Origin: Daucus carota subsp. sativus
Lineage: Eukaryota; Streptophyta; Magnoliopsida; Apiales; Apiaceae
Assembly: GCF_001625215.2 (NCBI RefSeq)
Contig: NC_030384.2
Coordinates: 30,306,527 to 30,370,526, forward strand
DNA length: 64,000 bases
Direction of reading: 5' to 3'
Shown: piece after piece, positions 31,503-43,559 of the stretch
How positions within the stretch are numbered: position 1 is the stretch's first letter
Layout of the letters: every line of letters starts with the position of its first letter
The notes under the pieces: generated by a model
Told to the model about the DNA's origin: nothing
The model's input: the letters and a program-made list of their open reading frames with translations, nothing else
The model's database searches: none
Translations under genes and position numbers: made by a program

Positions 31503-31988
31503 GCCCCCCCTCCCCCTCTCGCTGTCTCTGTGCATGCTTGTAATTATATATACTGTGTTTACTTAATTTTAATTATTAGTTTGGTTTTATGTTTGTCTTT
31601 TGGGTTTTAAGTGTTGGTTATGAGTGACATATGCTTAATTTGTGACATATGCTTAGTGTGCTTGTAATATAGGTATGCATAGTAGCCTATCTTAGTTTAT
31701 GTGACTGATGTTTTTTAATTTGTATAAAGTATTATGTAACATTAACTTGCTGCTCACTGTTTTTAATTTTAATTAATTTTAAAATTAACATCATGTTTAT
31801 ATATTTTGATTATGTAACATCATGTCATATTTTGATTCACTTATATTAATCATGTGTACCTGTTGTAATAGCGCCGATGACGTTGTGATAGTGTCATAGA
31901 AAGCGAGATCTTAACTTGACTGGCTGTCGATTATATAAATTCATACTTATAAGTCAGACTGCTCTACATATAAAAGAGGATATTTATA

Positions 31989-32861
31989 GAGCTTATTGCA
32001 CTTTGTAACCCTACACTTTGGCCAATTAGCAAATCAGACCCCACACTTTGAAACGTGACACATTGTAACCCTACACTTTATTTTCCTTTCGGTTTGTAAC
32101 CCGGGCCCACTATTCTGTTAAAAAACAACGTTACCGTGAAGTGATTAAGGGATTACAGCTGAAATTTTAGTTTATAACCCCCTATTACCCCTGTACTTGA
32201 TGTAGGCCTGGTAATTTAACACGTAACACGCTAACACGAAACGACACGAAAAACATGGATATGAGTTTTGATTTTTAATACACGAAACACGAAAGTACAC
32301 GAACATGAAATTACACGATAGATTTTGTGTCGGATATGGGCTTTCATTTTGGGTACACGAAATATACGAAATATTTGTACAGAATTTTTATTATATATAT
32401 TTTATAATATATTATATAAATAATTGTGTAAAATATATATATTTATATATATATGTAAATATATGTTAGAGATTCGTTAACAAATTTGTAGAGAATTGTA
32501 TGCAAGCATCAATATATCATTCATATTTAATAAATTATATAGGAAACTATATATTAAAACTATTTATTGATTAAAATTATATTAATATTTTTATATATAA
32601 TATACACGAAAAGTACACGAAATGGCTCGGATCGGATACGGGTTTCAGATTAGGTATACGAAATCAATAGGGGGTTTTAAATTGAAATTGCAGCTGTTGA
32701 CCCTTAATCACTTCACAGTAACGTGGTTTTTTAACGGAATAGTGGGCCCGGGTTACAAACCAAAAGGAAAATAAAGGGTAGGGTTATTGTGTCACGTTTC
32801 ACAATGTGGGGTCTGATTTGCTAATTGGCCAAAGTGTAGGGTTACAAAGTGCAATAAGCTC
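31989..32861. mobile_element. Mutator-like element with ~195-bp inverted repeats and nested insert
   Basis: GAGCTTATTGCACTTTG...CAAAGTGCAATAAGCTC with long, highly similar arms; flanks ATATTTATA and ATATTTACT match at 7 of 9 bases. The start GAG..TATTGCA resembles the MULE at 7786. The middle (about 32206-32660) has ACACGAAA-type words in both arms and seems a separate nested element. Confidence 0.8.
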
Positions 32862-32930
32862 ATATTTACTATATGACTGCAGTTTCTCACTAACTATGTA
32901 CACTGTGTTTACTCTTTTTGTTGTCTATTA

Positions 32931-33211
32931 CTCCCTCCGTCCCACCCATTTCTTTACACTTTCCTTTTTGGGGTGTCCCACCCAATTCTTTACATTTCAA
33001 AACTTACCAAAAATAGTCAATGGGTCCCACCACTTCTCCACTTTTCTTTCCTTTTCACACTACTTTTACTCCACTATCTTCTTTTTATACATTAAAAATC
33101 AATGGGTCCCACCACTTTACCCACTTTTCTTCCTCTTTTCCACTACTTTATACATATTTCTTAACCTCCGTGCCCAACCCATTCGATAAGAAATGGGTGG
33201 GACGGAGGGAG
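32931..33211. mobile_element. Stowaway MITE
   Basis: CTCCCTCCGTCCC...GGGACGGAGGGAG inverted ends with TA duplication at 32929-32930 and 33212-33213; 281 bp. Confidence 0.95.
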
Positions 33212-34179
33212 TACTTTGCTTTGTCTCAAAACTTCCCTCCTTTTTTAATCAAATTCCCTATCATATCTTCTTGGTTTCCATGTATACATGTCCTTTAAAC
33301 TCATCATTTTTTTCTCGAGCCTTATTTTCCAAGTATAGAGCAGCATTCAATAGTCATAGTCCTCACTAGATTTCATATTTATTGCCTCATATCTGATAGC
33401 TTACCATTGCTTCTCTCCTATCTAAGTCTTCCTTTTTTTGGTATTTTATTTGTCGGCAGCTGTAAACTTGGAGAGTGTAGAATCATTTTGTGCGAAGCGG
33501 GAGCTAAACACAGGTTACAAAAGTTGCAGCTTAAAAAGGTTAGTAGTTCATTACGGATTCCTCGCATCTATAACTTTTGATCTTAAGTTGTTGCGTATTT
33601 CAGTAAGATATACGGGTGTTGGATTTTAGACTTGTCTTTTTTAATGTTTGGTAATAGCTATGAAATATGTTTTGTTTTGTCTATCTTTTTCTTGAGTTTC
33701 GATAGCTATGAATTTTGTCTATATTTTCAGAAATCTATTGTTCAATTTGTATGTATATATTCCTTGTTAAAATGAACTGAGGTTTGAGATGAGAACTTTA
33801 ATAATGTTTTGCTTCTTATTTTTACTGCCTGTTTCGAAGCTTTTTAGTGACATATATTAAGATGTGTGTATATTCGCTGTATTTTGGTGTTAAATTGTCA
33901 TTTGTCGTGGCTAAATTACACGGCCTCAATAGCAATTTGTAACAGATGAGGTAGCATGCAGTAGGGAGTAAATATGACTTGCATATATGTATTGGCAATC
34001 AAGTAGAATTCCAGTGGCCTGAATATATGAATTAAAAAAGGTTAAATATCAAAGTAGTCATTAAAGGGATATATATCACTTAACGAGGTATCATTTTAAC
34101 CAGTAATAGGTAGTAAATATGACTTTACATTTACAGCCCTAGCGTTCAGCAACTCAACTATATTATACAGATAAAAGAT

Positions 34180-34640
34180 ACTTCCTCCGTCTCATTCATT
34201 TCTATACAGATTCTTTTTTGGGACGATTGTATACATTTCAGAAATAGTAAGATTTTGGGGCCGTTTGGGTGACTTTAAAATAAGTGCTTTTTTTTAAAAT
34301 AAAAAAGTGGAGTAGAAGTCGGAAGCAAGTTAAGACTTATAAGTGATTAAACTGTTTGGGAAATAAGCAGAACTCCTGAAACAAAAATTAGTAATCATAA
34401 CTTCTTTTAAGTGCTTCTTGACTTTTTACACAAACGGTACAAATAAGTGCTTATAACTTACAAACTCAGAAGTCGACTTATAATATGCTGCCAAACACCA
34501 CCTTTATAATATAATAATTCAACTACACCCATTACAATCTTCCACTACAACCCCTTACTCGCACTATACACTCACTATATATATTTAATCGGTCTCATCA
34601 CTTTAACAGCTTTTACTACTACTTTTTTTCCACTAAATTT
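34180..34640. mobile_element. Degenerate Stowaway-like element split by a MITE
   Basis: CTTCCTCCGTCTCATTCATTT matches a Stowaway left end; the other part resumes after the family B MITE at 34257-34502, with matching internal words (CTCACTATATA, CTACTTTTTTTCCAC). Confidence 0.5.
34257..34502. mobile_element. MITE family B, copy 3
   Basis: GGGGCCGTTTGGGTGACTTTAAAATAAG...GCTGCCAAACACCACC; about 246 bp, strongly similar to 10771-11015. Confidence 0.75.
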
Positions 34641-35333
34641 TCTTAACCTCCTTGTCACAACTCACACCCCATCTATGTATGTATGAATCTATGATCTATG
34701 TAGAATATTATAGTTTCTTTTGCCTGTTTGGAATAGTAGTTTCCACCTCATGATTCTTTGCCCTTCTACTTAATAAATATTACAACTCTGCCACTGATAT
34801 TATTTAGGAAATGAAGACACATTTTTGCCACATCCAAATTCCAACACCACACTTGCGTGCTATCTCCCGGTTTTATATCATGTAATGCATAATTCAAATT
34901 TGAAGCTTCTGCCCGAAGCTTAGTTTGAAATTGAATTATACATTGGATTTTGTGTGTTCTCTCCTCAAGACTCTTTCCTTTCCTAATTCAACTCTAATTC
35001 TATTGGAATATTCATTTACTTCGTTCTCTCAAAGTTGCATCTCATGAGTTTTACTTTTGTTCATTATTTTTACTTTTGTTTATTATTTCGTTGCAGGATG
35101 AAGATGGGATACAATCATACAAGCTAATTGATGTGAAAAACTGAAATTACATCCAATCCGTTTATAAAATTTTAGTTACAAGGTTGGGAAAGTTTTAATT
35201 GATCGTCTCTTATTATCTTTGTTATTTGTGTATATACACGTTATTGTTTTCATTAGTACTTTTTTTTTTTTGCTGAATTGATTAGTATTACGAAATACTA
35301 TGGATGCATATTGCAATTAGTATTATGAATATA

Positions 35334-35583
35334 CTCACTCCGTTTTAAATTAGATTTCCACTTAAAAAAATCACACAATTTAAAAATAGTGGATGTTTAC
35401 AAATTAATTGTATTAAATGATCAAAATATGTGGAGTAAGATTGATCTAGGATATATAAATAAGAGATATGTTGAATAAAATTGACTTTGGAAATATGATT
35501 TTGCAATTGAAAGTTGAAGTAGACAAGTAATTTGAAACTAAAAGTTTTCTTAAAAATGGACATGTAAATTGAAATGGAAGGAG
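35334..35583. mobile_element. Stowaway-like MITE
   Basis: CTCACTCCGTTTTAAATTAG... with inverse ...AATGGAAGGAG and TA at both sides (35332-35333, 35584-35585). Confidence 0.75.
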
Positions 35584-35966
35584 TATATTTTTTTCTTTTT
35601 TGTATATTCATGATTAGTACACTCTTACATCATGAAACAGTTTTATATAGCACTACACCCAAAAGTCATTAAAAATAGTATCATAAAAAACAATAAAATC
35701 ATAATGTTTTCATTTGAATTACTAACAATTATTATACTCTTACATACTAAAAAAGTAAAAAAAAAAAAAAAAAAAAAACAAATATGGTAAAGGTGCAAGT
35801 ATCCTCCTGATAGAAGTAGATGGGAAGAGTTTTTGTAGAAATAGAATATACCTTGTCAAGTAGACTAGTAGTATGAATTCTAGGCGGAATAATAATTCTT
35901 GGCGGAATATGTGCATATATACACGGCGGGGTCGACGTGCGTGAATATTAGTAAGAGGCGTGAAAG

Positions 35967-37313
35967 ATGTCTGGTTTAAAAACTGAAAATCTGAAGTTGT
36001 TTGGTTTGTTCATCGTCTCAATTCCTTTGCTCATCTATTACTGCTCAAGAGATAAGCCTGAGAAGAAGATAGAAAAGGAGCATGAAGAAGAATTAGTTGA
36101 TATCAAGTCATGGTCTGAACTTGATGCCAACTTATTGGGTGAAATTCTAAGCCGACTCTGTCTCACTGCCCAGGCTCGTTTTCGTGTTGTTTGCAAGAAC
36201 TGGCTGCCTGTTGATCCCATCATGACTACAAAATCATTACCTTGGTGTCTAACTTTGGATCCTTCACTTACACCTGTAACAAAGCGCTTAGATATTCAAC
36301 TCTATGATGCTTCTTCATCTCCGAACCTAGCTTCGCAACACTATATATCGTTGGCTAAATTAGGCATTCCGTCTTCTTCTTATATGAAAATTAGACCTAG
36401 CGTGAGGCACAACTGGTTATTAATTAGCATGCGTCAACGAAGATTGTTTTTTTGGCTTCGTAGATACTGGTTATTGTTCTCGCCTTTCACTAGAAAAATC
36501 ATCACCCTCCCAAAGTTTGACTATCCACGCCGTTTTTTATTTCACTCAACCTTTTCCACCCAACCTGATTCTCCGGATTGCGTCTTTTTTCTTGTAGACG
36601 CTAGTCATGCCGGCAAAATTGCTCTTTTAACATATCGAAGTGGTGACAAAGAATGGACTGCTAAACAATTTGACACTGTGCCTAATTTTGCGCGGTGTTC
36701 TTGCAGTCTTGTCTGCCTTGGTGGATTGTTGTACATTGTATCTCCGTGTGGACAATTAGCTACCTATAACTATAATATTCTTGACGGGGAACTCAAGTTT
36801 GAATGTTTGCTGGTAAAACGGCTCTTTGTCCGAAATTTTCGTTCGTCAAGGATACCCAGAGTGTTCGAGTTGGATGGAGAGCTGACGATTCTGTATTGTG
36901 GCTCAGATGCACAAGAGAATGCCACTTTAGCCGGAGCTAAACAGTGTATACAAAGATATAATCGGGCAGAGAAGTCTTGGACTCCTCTAAGTAGCTTGGG
37001 CGATAAAGCATTATTTGTGAGCGACAAAAACTTGCAAGTCGCCACATTAAATAAAAAGGATATGAGAAATAACGGAGTATTATTAGACAAGATATATCAT
37101 TTTTCGGATGGTGGGTGCATTGTTTACTCCATAGAGAATGGTGAATTAGTTGAATTCAAGTCTAATCCAAACTTGTTGGAGGATGATGCTCGTCACTTTC
37201 ATGAATACAAGAATACTTGTGCGACTACTCTTTCAGATACAGGTAAGTTGATTTTTTGGTTGGAACCTCCTTGTGTCCGTGTTGCTTATCCTGGAATAAC
37301 CAAGGACTATTGA
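35967..37313 (+). CDS. F-box protein with DUF295-like beta-propeller and N-terminal membrane segment
   Basis: 448 residues, single exon. Residues about 11-27 (LFGLFIVSIPLLIYYC) are a likely membrane anchor, followed by an acidic/basic stretch (KPEKKIEKEHEEE), an F-box at about 48-80 (SWSELDANLLGEILSRL...RFRVVCKNW) and a DUF295/KIB-type propeller (FSPFTRKIITLP, VFFLVDA, CLGGLLYIVSPCGQLATYN). Such proteins normally bring substrates to SCF ubiquitin ligases through SKP1-like binding of the F-box. A membrane anchor before the F-box is uncommon and would place the ligase at a membrane. The intact frame suggests a working gene. The start is the first ATG; a later start would remove the anchor, but no Met lies between residue 1 and the F-box. 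Confidence 0.82.
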   Translation: MSGLKTENLKLFGLFIVSIPLLIYYCSRDKPEKKIEKEHEEELVDIKSWSELDANLLGEILSRLCLTAQARFRVVCKNWLPVDPIMTTKSLPWCLTLDPSLTPVTKRLDIQLYDASSSPNLASQHYISLAKLGIPSSSYMKIRPSVRHNWLLISMRQRRLFFWLRRYWLLFSPFTRKIITLPKFDYPRRFLFHSTFSTQPDSPDCVFFLVDASHAGKIALLTYRSGDKEWTAKQFDTVPNFARCSCSLVCLGGLLYIVSPCGQLATYNYNILDGELKFECLLVKRLFVRNFRSSRIPRVFELDGELTILYCGSDAQENATLAGAKQCIQRYNRAEKSWTPLSSLGDKALFVSDKNLQVATLNKKDMRNNGVLLDKIYHFSDGGCIVYSIENGELVEFKSNPNLLEDDARHFHEYKNTCATTLSDTGKLIFWLEPPCVRVAYPGITKDY

Positions 37314-37614
37314 TTTTTCTTATGTATTATGTTCAATATGATTTGACTCGATCGTTATCTAAATTTATATCCGTGTTATTGTTTTCCATCATTATGATTG
37401 TTTTTGTTTTTACTCGTTAAGCATGGCTTGGCAGAAGTAACTCTAGTAAAATTCTTAATCCCAGGTCCCTGCTCAGTTATTTTTTTCCAGTCAAGTCTTA
37501 CATAAGAATACATCAACGCATACCACCAAGGATGTCCTAATTGGTTGGAACCTTAGATTTTAGCTTTAGGGACTGAATTGAAAAGAGAAAAAGGATACGA
37601 TATTTAGAAAATCA
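37314..37614. other. 3' flank of the F-box gene
   Basis: Probable 3' UTR then AT-rich DNA; nothing else recognised. Confidence 0.4.
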
Positions 37615-37622
37615 AATGTGTC

Positions 37623-38047
37623 CAGGGATGGGCATTCACCTCGCCCCATTCGACCCCGATCCAATTCCGGCTCCATTTAGATCGGGGATTCGAGGAATTT
37701 CTCGGGGATGGCACGGAGATCGGGGATTCGTGTTGTTTATTTATATTATAAATCAATTTTAATATGATTTGATGTTGAAAATATGTGATAATATCGTTAT
37801 TCGTATATTAGGAGTTAGTAGTTTTTTCAATTAAAATATATATATTATATATTATAAATTATGATTTTATTAAAAAATAAAATTTCCCGAATCCCCGTGG
37901 AGATTCCCGTTCTCCGTTCGGGGCGGGGATCGGGGAGGAAAATAATCCCCGTTTGGGGTTCGGGACGGGGGCGGGGATGGGTATTGGATTCGAGGATCGG
38001 GGGCGGGATAGCACTCCCCGACCCCGAAATGCCCGTGCCCATCCCTA
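37623..38047. mobile_element. hAT-type non-autonomous element rich in GGGGATCGGGG words
   Basis: 425 bp, ends CAGGGATGGGCA and ...TGCCCATCCCTA, perfect 8-bp duplication AATGTGTC at 37615-37622 and 38048-38055. Arms hold GGGGATTCG/CGAATCCCC words in opposite orientations. Confidence 0.9.
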
Positions 38048-38419
38048 AATGTGTCTGTCATGCGTGATAGGGATATGGTATTTCAAATGTTGATATATTT
38101 TTGGATTTTATGGGATTGGTCAGTGTAATTTAAGATTTTTGAAATCTCAGTAAAATTCATGAGACTTTGAAACATTGTATTTAATTTCTAAATAATTTAT
38201 ATCAATTCTGCGACATTTTATCACAAAATTAAAATTTCAATCCAACACACCCTTCTAGTCCCAAAGACTAAAATTTAAACGAGATGGGATAAGAAACAGA
38301 AGGTCGGCAGAGGAGTATATTCTAGTCCCAAGTAAGGAAACTGGTCCCAACCACCAGTGACTAAGCACCGGTTTTTAGCCACCATTCATTTATAATATTT
38401 TATGATGGATATTTAATAT

Positions 38420-38603
38420 CGGTTTTTCTATGGTGTGCCCATGGACACATGTTAAGCGCGGAAATCATTATATTTGGACCATTTTGATTGACTCCTACTT
38501 CTTAATAATGGTGGACCCCCTGCAAATACACCAACCACACCGATCAAAATGGTCCAAATCTAAAAATTTCTGCGTTTAGCATGTGCACATGGGCCCTAAT
38601 GAA
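38420..38603. mobile_element. MITE family A, copy 2 (diverged)
   Basis: GGTTTTTCTATGGTGTGCCCATGG... then AAGCGCGGAAATC and the inverse AAATTTCTGCGTTTAGCATGTG; matches 8932-9123 but the right end is degenerate. Confidence 0.75.
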
Positions 38604-39502
38604 ACATTATGGCCTCGTAATAACTTGTGACGACTTACGAGTACTTTAACACCCGTAATTGAAATATTGCGGATAGATTTTCTCCACTTTTCTTTCATGT
38701 GATATTCATAAGAATTGTGATATTTTTATCGACTTATCTTCTTTCCTAAAAAAATCTTATGTATTGATCCTGTTTTGATTTGAGTCGGAAGTGGTTATAA
38801 GCCAGAAGACTAGGTGGAAATTATGTTTAAAACTAATTGTTTTAAAATTAATTATTGATCATTCATATTCTTGATATTAAATAACGTTAAAATAATTTTC
38901 GAACTAGTTTTGTTTTGAGGATGCTCGAGTATTTATAATTCAACGAAAAAAACTGAAATAATGAACAAATATTATTAAAATTGATTGTATGTTAAAATAT
39001 TCATTTTTTAGTTAATTAATTTTCATCGAACGACCCCGATTTGGTGGTTGTCTATTTAGTAGTTGTTCAAAAACCCTTAAGTAATTACTATATATAGAAT
39101 AACGTGCATGGTTGTGGAAGATTTCTAAAATAAAGTTTTCATGGATTTTGACCAGTATTTTTATCATAATTTTATTCTATATGAAAAATGGTAGTTTATC
39201 GTAGGGGTGATCTCGATATAGGTTGAACTGCACAATTCGTCAGATCCGACCCAATTTTGATATGATGCGAACCAAAATTGAGATATGGATTATGGTTTGA
39301 TACTTTTTTTTTGACGGAAAGCTGAGAATTTTATTAACTTAATAAATCCGCTTCAATACAATCTTTGACAGACCTAGGAATAGAACATCTATCAAAGCTA
39401 CGATCTGAGAGAAAATATGATTCCCTAGCTAACTTTGATTATGTAAAAAGTCGCATCTTTTGATTGGTTTCAGTTTAACATTAACTAAGTCATTTTTAAC
39501 TG
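38604..39502. other. Intergenic, AT-rich
   Basis: No gene or well-defined repeat recognised. Confidence 0.4.
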
Positions 39503-40586
39503 ATGTTAATGATAGACTTGCTTGGCATTATATTTCTAAAATATTATACACTTAAGTCTGAATATTATATAGCTATAAAATTGAAGGAGGATGGTTTATA
39601 TCAGTTTGATTGCTCCTTTCATCAAGCTTCTTCATTTTTGGTGCCTGATAGATCATTTTGGAATCTCATTAGGTCGATTTCTGCACAGTCTAAACTAAAA
39701 CATTTTATGTGGAGGAGGATATGTATTAATGCCATAGTTACTTGGGAAAATCTTTTCAAGCATAAGTGTTTTTTGTCTCTATTTTGCTCAATCTATATGG
39801 ATAGCATTGAAATTGTTGAACATATGATTTTTGAACGTTAATGGACACGACCAATCTGGTTCTCTTGTCTCTTGGCGCTTCATCCTCCCTCCTACTCAAC
39901 ATAATTTGTTAACTCCTATTTCGAAGTTGGAGACTAGAAGAGATCGTATACATATTTCAAATTTTATTTTTGTTAGATAGTCCATTTAGCTGGTAAGAAA
40001 TAAATTTGTTTTTGACAATGTGTCCGTCTGTCCAATTTCAGTTTTAAAGGCTAGTTGTTCTACTCAATCATAATACTCTTCTTTATTAGAAGTATCTCAC
40101 CTAGAGTCAAGTAACTCTGTTGACAATTCTTCACGACATCGGATTTCTCTCCCCGTAAATTTGGTGAAGTTCAATTTTGATGGTGCTTTCAAACGAAGCA
40201 TTGCGGCTATCGAGGTTATTGATAGAAATTCTAATGAAAAACTTGTAAACGACAGAGGTTGTTGTATTTCAGTCACATCTCCTTTACAATCTGAGCTAAT
40301 TGCTATTCGTGAAGTTTGTTTAATCATAAGGCAACATCATTTTTTTAGTGTCTTCATTGAATCAGATTGCAAAACAGTGATTAGCTTCTGTATTACCGAG
40401 TTTGCACCGTCATGCCTTCATAAAAGAGGTTGTTTTGTTTCTGTCACATCTCCTTTACAATCTGAGCTAATTGCTATTCGTGAAACTTGTTTAATCATAA
40501 GGCAACATCGTCTTTTTAATGCCTTCATTAAATTAGATTGCAAAACAGTGATTAGTTTTTATACTACGGAGTCTGCGCCGTCATGA
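39503..40586 (+). pseudogene. LINE ORF2 3' remnant: zf-RVT and RNase H-like region
   Basis: 39503-39841 encodes a zf-RVT-like stretch (FWNLIRSISAQSKLKHFMWR...NAIVTWENLFKHKCF...VEHMIFER) ending at a stop; similarity continues just past it (WTRPIWFSCLLALHPP). After broken sequence, 40161-40586 gives an RNase H-like domain (VKFNFDGAFKRSIAAIEV...QSELIAIREVCLIIRQH) duplicated within itself. No reverse-transcriptase core is present nearby. Confidence 0.75.
40254..40585 (+). repeat. In-frame ~174-bp duplication inside the RNase H remnant
   Basis: The segment encoding SVTSPLQSELIAIRE through KTVISF occurs twice in tandem (about 40270-40400 and 40441-40570), about 90% alike. Confidence 0.85.
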
Positions 40587-41266
40587 TTGGGATATGGATG
40601 AAATATAATGAAATAGAGACACTTTGTGGTTTCCTATGAAATCAGGCATGGAAGAGGGATTTTGTGGTTCTTATAGCTAGGAGATATCAGATTAATAATG
40701 GTTGTTTTTCATATTAGAATCCTTTTTGTGACTCAATCTTGCAAAAGTGTTACTCACTAGGTTACTCAACAAGTTTTTTCGAAGAATCTGCCACTCAGTT
40801 GGGTGTTTGATCCCCTGATGAGGTGTCTTCTCAACTGAGGAGTGATTTTGTCTCTTGTTCATGAGTTGATTTTTTATCAACTCTTGTTCTACCAAAAAAT
40901 AATAATTTATCTTTGGTTACAAATTACAAGGAAGATGTGTCGGTCAATTTAGCGAGTAAGGTACATGAACTTGATTTCACAAAGCTTATGAGTTAGGAAT
41001 ACTTTATTTTTGTCACAAGATACTTTCTCGTATAACAAATTGTATCAGAATAGAAAAACTGCTGTCAGGAGTTACTTTCGTTCAAGAAAATTTATCATCT
41101 AACACTCAGACATGCAGAGATGACTGGAGACACTTAGACAATAAAGCTTTAATGTTCGATAATAAAACACCCATAGGATGTCCGGCTATCATTTTTCCTT
41201 CCAATATAGCCTGAAAAATACAATACAAAAAAAACACAATAAGTTCATACAGACAATAAAATGATA
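40587..41266. other. Intergenic with dispersed repeat fragment
   Basis: About 41050-41215 resembles 43420-43560 (GGAGTTACTTTCGTTCA..AATTTATCATCTAACA; AGACATTTAGATAATAA-like words). Origin unknown; no intact gene. Confidence 0.4.
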
Positions 41267-41268
41267 TA

Positions 41269-41503
41269 CTCCCTCCGTCCCGCCAGGTAGTTTACGTTCA
41301 CTGTTTGCACGCATTTTGAGGCTCTTATAAAGGATAGGTCAATAATATTTTTTTAAATTATTTTTTTTCTGAATAAAAGTTTAGACATCAAATTTTTTTT
41401 CAAGATTTTTTTTTAAAAAATATATATAATGTAAGTATACTTTATAGGAGCCTTAAAATGCGTGCCAAAAAGTAACGTAAAGAACCTGGTGGGACGGAGG
41501 GAG
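41269..41503. mobile_element. Stowaway MITE
   Basis: CTCCCTCCGTCCCGCC...GGTGGGACGGAGGGAG, 235 bp, TA duplication at 41267-41268 and 41504-41505. Confidence 0.93.
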
Positions 41504-42731
41504 TAACTATCTAAAAACGATAGAGGAAAAGAGTCAACACTCATAATAAAATACAAAATAAAAATATTAATATAATTTATAGCACAAGGAAAGTAGAATC
41601 AAAAACGTATGTTAAAAAATCACAAAAAATCTACACCAAAGAGATAATGAGATCTCTTTGGTTAGATACCTAATAAAACAATAGGTTATAAATCTCAACA
41701 AAAAATAATTGACTTGTAATATCAATGATTACGTAAATTAAATAAAATTAGATATATCTACTACAATATAAGACAAAATTAAGGGAAGAAAATTTATCAC
41801 GTTTAACTGGTAATCTTTATTAACACAATATAAACTTGGTATGCACCAATTTACCAATCAACCATTAACGGCACAATAATACCTCATTAAGGCACAATAA
41901 TACCTCATTAAGACACAATAAAGCCATCTTTTATGGCCCCCATGAATTATGGAATTCAGGTACAATAATCAGCAATAAAATTCAGTCAACCAATTAATCT
42001 TTTAATCTTTCTAATGAAAATACAACAATTCAAATTAAAGCATGCAAAGAAAAATCAAATTCCAGAGATGAACAAAATAAAAGAGAGTCAACTAGCCAAT
42101 CAAAAACTAAGATTAATATCTACCATTACTACTAATAAAACCAAATAATATCCAAGAATTAAAAGCTAAAACTAAAATCACGCAATAAATCAGAATAATC
42201 TAAGTTCATCACACGCACTAATTAAGTCACCACTACATCTCCATTGACACGATCAAGAACTACAAACATTCATCAAGAACACTAACCACAATTAAAAATC
42301 GACAACAAAAATACATAAGAAATAAAAAGTAAATAATCATATTAAAAATATAAGATCGATTACACATATCCAATCTCTTCACAATCAGAAGAAAAAAATT
42401 GTTGCATAATTATATCTAATCATGAAAAAATGACATATGAATCACGCCACAATAATATAAACACTGAATCAATCAATATTGACATAAGGATAATCATGTC
42501 ATTTTATATTTTGGAAAGAACACACCTAATTTTGTGCGTATTGTAAGAGCAATTCCATAAGCATTTACCAGATCAAGCAAGGAGATGATTGAACATCGAA
42601 GCTTCATCATAGCAAAGGAAATGCATTTATTCTACGGGCTTAGCAGAAATTTATACAAGGGTCCATTAACTTCTTTTTTTTTTTGTCAGGATCTACATAC
42701 TTGTAGATGAGTTGTATCATGGATACAAATT
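41504..42731. other. Intergenic, very AT-rich
   Basis: No gene recognised. A short tandem duplication (ACCTCATTAAGGCACAATAAT, about 41880-41925) is present. Confidence 0.4.
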
Positions 42732-43401
42732 TAGGGGTGAACAAAACCAACCCAAACCGCAAAAACTGACCCAAACCAACCCATTTTTCACCCGATTAAA
42801 CCGAACCATTTGAAACCGATTATTAAATGGGTTGATTTTCAAAAAACCCGAATAAATTGGGTTGGGTCAGGGTTTTACATATTTTAACCCTTAACCAACC
42901 CAACCCAACCCGTTTATATAAAAATAATTAAATAAACATATTATTCCCAGGTCCAATATTTTTTTACCACATAGTTTGCTGGTTTTTTTTAAATCCTCAC
43001 TCACCAGATACTGTTGAATGACAGATCAACTAGTAAATTAATTTAAAACTCACCAGATGCTAAAACTAGAACTGCCCTTATATAACTTTTAAGCAGACTA
43101 TCTTCTGATATGTAAATTAGGACAATATTTTGTTATGTATTATGAACTATGAAGTGCAAGAACAGTGAACTGGAGCAGATTGGCAATTTGGCAGCATTGA
43201 CAGTTTATTTAGTTTGTATTTTTTTTTTTTTGCTTGTAAAACCCGACCCAAACCGAACCAACCCAACCCATATTTTAATTAGCAAGGTTGGGTTATGTAT
43301 ATTTTTTTTGGTTAATGGGTTAATTTTTTATAAACCGAACTAATTGGGTTGGGTCATTTTTTTGCCCCTAACCCGACCGACCCAACCCGTGTTCACCCCT
43401 A
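42732..43401. mobile_element. hAT-like element rich in AACCCAACCC words
   Basis: Ends TAGGGGTGAAC and ...GTTCACCCCTA, 670 bp; both arms hold ACCCAACC/GGTTGGGT words. GATACAA occurs beside each end, an imperfect trace of a target duplication. Confidence 0.75.
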
Positions 43402-43559
43402 GATACAATAGCCGCATCAGGGATTACTTTCATCCAATAAAGTTTATCATCTAACCGAAACATACGCAAAGATATCTCCGGACGTTTAGATAATAAGATT
43501 TTATAGTCTGATAAGAAAACCCGTAAGGTCTCTCTCCAAGATCCTGAAAAACAAAGCAT

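Larger units (their letters stand above)
31170..35200 (+). other. Possible spliced non-coding transcript or decayed gene
   Basis: 31170-31459 looks like a plant 5' UTR (CT-rich, TTAGGGTTTC) ending at a good donor (GATAAG|GTATAA). Possible exons follow at about 33461-33538 (CAG| ... AAAAAG|GTTAGT) and from 35098 (TTGCAG|GATGAAG). No conserved protein can be read through them. The 'introns' hold a MULE, Stowaway elements and a MITE. Confidence 0.3.
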
